Assembly (NCBI GenBank): GCA_029776465.1
Contig: JAKOTC010000162.1
Coordinates: 1 to 7,198, forward strand
Direction: 5' to 3'
Length of the DNA stretch: 7,198 nt
Origin: Bacillota bacterium
Lineage (GTDB): Bacteria; Bacillota; Clostridia; Oscillospirales; JAKOTC01
The notes under the pieces were generated by a model that was given only the letters and a program-made list of their open reading frames with translations, did not search any database and was not told the DNA's origin. Shown one piece after another: positions 6,128 to 7,198 of the stretch (its first letter is position 1; each line of letters begins with the position of its first letter). A program made the position numbers and the translations under genes.

Positions 6128-7198
6128 ATGTGCGGAATCGCAGGTTGGATCGATTTTTATAAGGATTTGCGGGAAGAAAATATCATCGCAGAGCGTATGC
6201 AAAACACCCTGACCCGTCGTGGACCCGACGCGGGAGGACAATATACCGAGACACACTGCCGTATCCTGCACTGCAGGCTGGCAGTCGTCGATATCGAGCA
6301 CGGGGCTCAGCCCATGAAGCGGGTTGTGGGCGATCAAGTTTATATTCTGACCTATAACGGCGAATTATATAATACATCCGAAGTGCGAAAAGAACTTGAA
6401 AGCCTGGGATGGAGCTTCGAAGGGCATTCTGACACCGAAGTGCTGCTGGCGGCCTTTTGTCAATGGAAAGACCAATGCCTTGACAGGCTGAACGGAATCT
6501 TTGCCTTCGGCGTCTGGGACAGCCGGGAACAAACCCTCTTCCTGGCCCGGGACCGGATGGGAGTAAAACCCCTGTTTTATTACCTCTATGAGGGTGGTCT
6601 CATCTTCGGCTCGGAAATCAAAAGCCTGCTGGCCAACCCCATGATCAAACCGGTGATCGGAAAAGAAGGGCTGGCGGAGATCCTGTTCCTGGGGCCGGGC
6701 AGAACCCCCGGTCAGGCAATCTTTAAAGGAATCAAAGAGTTAAAGCCCGGCGAGTGCGGCTATTTCAGCCGACAGGGCTTTACCACCTGGGCGTACTGGT
6801 CATTAAAGGCAGCCGAACACACCGACAGCCCGGCGCAAACCATTGAAAAAACCGCATGGCTGATTGAGGATGCCATTACCCGCCAGCTGGTGTCCGATGT
6901 TCCCCTCTGCTGCTTCCTTTCCGGCGGGCTGGACTCCAGCATCATCACCCACTATGCGGCAAAGAAATACAAAGAAGAAGGGCGGCAGCTGACCGCCTGC
7001 TCGGTGGACTATACGGATAATAAGAACTATTTCAAAAAAAGCCTTTATCAGCCCGATGCCGACAATTTTTATATCGACCTGATGATCCGGCAAACGGATT
7101 CTCTTCTGCGCCCCACCATTATTGAAAACGCCGATCTGGCCCATGCGCTGGACGAAGCCACGGAGGCCCGCGACCTTCCCGGCATGGCGGATATTGAC
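6128..7198 (+). CDS. asnB: Asparagine synthase (glutamine-hydrolysing), 3' end outside window
   Basis: Makes asparagine from aspartate, ATP and glutamine in the cytoplasm. The 357 visible residues are open to the right edge; full proteins of this family run to about 500-630. The N-terminal class II glutamine amidotransferase domain begins MCGIAGW, with Cys2 as nucleophile once Met1 is removed. It has RGPD at 31-34, R50 in HCRLAVVD, NGELYN at 77-82 and D102 in GHSDTE, which correspond to the glutamine-binding residues of AsnB. The synthetase domain starts near 240, with the ATP-binding PP-loop SGGLDS at 265-270. A GGAGGA site at 6115-6120 lies seven bases before the ATG. It is on the same strand as the pilus genes but separated by 121 bases and a good terminator, so probably independently transcribed. 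AsnB-like enzymes can also modify peptides or cell-wall precursors; the missing C-terminus prevents a firm choice. Confidence 0.93.
   Translation, partial: MCGIAGWIDFYKDLREENIIAERMQNTLTRRGPDAGGQYTETHCRILHCRLAVVDIEHGAQPMKRVVGDQVYILTYNGELYNTSEVRKELESLGWSFEGHSDTEVLLAAFCQWKDQCLDRLNGIFAFGVWDSREQTLFLARDRMGVKPLFYYLYEGGLIFGSEIKSLLANPMIKPVIGKEGLAEILFLGPGRTPGQAIFKGIKELKPGECGYFSRQGFTTWAYWSLKAAEHTDSPAQTIEKTAWLIEDAITRQLVSDVPLCCFLSGGLDSSIITHYAAKKYKEEGRQLTACSVDYTDNKNYFKKSLYQPDADNFYIDLMIRQTDSLLRPTIIENADLAHALDEATEARDLPGMADID

Noticed and set aside
1..7198. CRISPR arrays, tRNA or rRNA genes, insertion sequences, integrase sites
   Set aside because: No regularly spaced direct repeats, no tRNA-like cloverleaf, no transposase-like protein and no paired terminal inverted repeats were seen by eye; the window is almost fully occupied by seven ordinary genes.

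Overview
This window reads as part of a type IV pilus (T4P) assembly operon from a Gram-positive, Clostridia-like Firmicute, followed by the start of an asparagine synthetase gene. The taxonomic call is an inference. It rests on strong purine-rich ribosome binding sites, two TTG starts, a pilB-pilT-pilC gene order familiar from clostridia, a short non-classical prepilin peptidase, and no secretin or outer-membrane T4P gene in view. Base composition is moderately GC-rich by eye. All seven genes are on the + strand and nearly the whole window is coding.

Layout: (1) 2-619, the C-terminal 205 residues of a PilN-like inner-membrane alignment protein whose start lies left of the window; (2) 619-1167, a PilO-like partner overlapping it by one base (TAATG); (3) 1248-1934, a prepilin peptidase (PilD, family A24) with both catalytic aspartates but no recognisable cysteine-rich methyltransferase region; (4) 1999-3672, the extension ATPase PilB, with a textbook MshEN-type tandem c-di-GMP-binding motif at its N-terminus; (5) 3706-4737, the retraction ATPase PilT, starting at TTG; (6) 4759-6006, the platform protein PilC, whose TTG start is best placed nine bases downstream of the longest open frame; (7) 6007-6127, an intergenic region with two hairpins, the second a good intrinsic terminator; (8) 6128 to the right edge, asnB, the glutamine-dependent asparagine synthetase, cut by the window end.

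How they fit together: PilN and PilO form the transmembrane alignment complex that normally links cytoplasmic PilM (probably just upstream, not visible) to the rest of the machine. PilD cleaves prepilins. PilC is the membrane platform on which PilB powers polymerisation and PilT powers retraction. The presence of PilT predicts a dynamic, retractable pilus. The MshEN motif predicts that extension is tuned by c-di-GMP. No pilin gene is present, so pilins must be encoded elsewhere or left of the window. asnB is probably a separate transcription unit and has no obvious functional link to the pilus.

I see no wholly new system here. The points most worth a second look are the predicted c-di-GMP input on PilB, the reduced N-terminus of PilD, variant motif residues in PilB and PilT, the start-site corrections for PilN and PilC, and the two-hairpin region before asnB.
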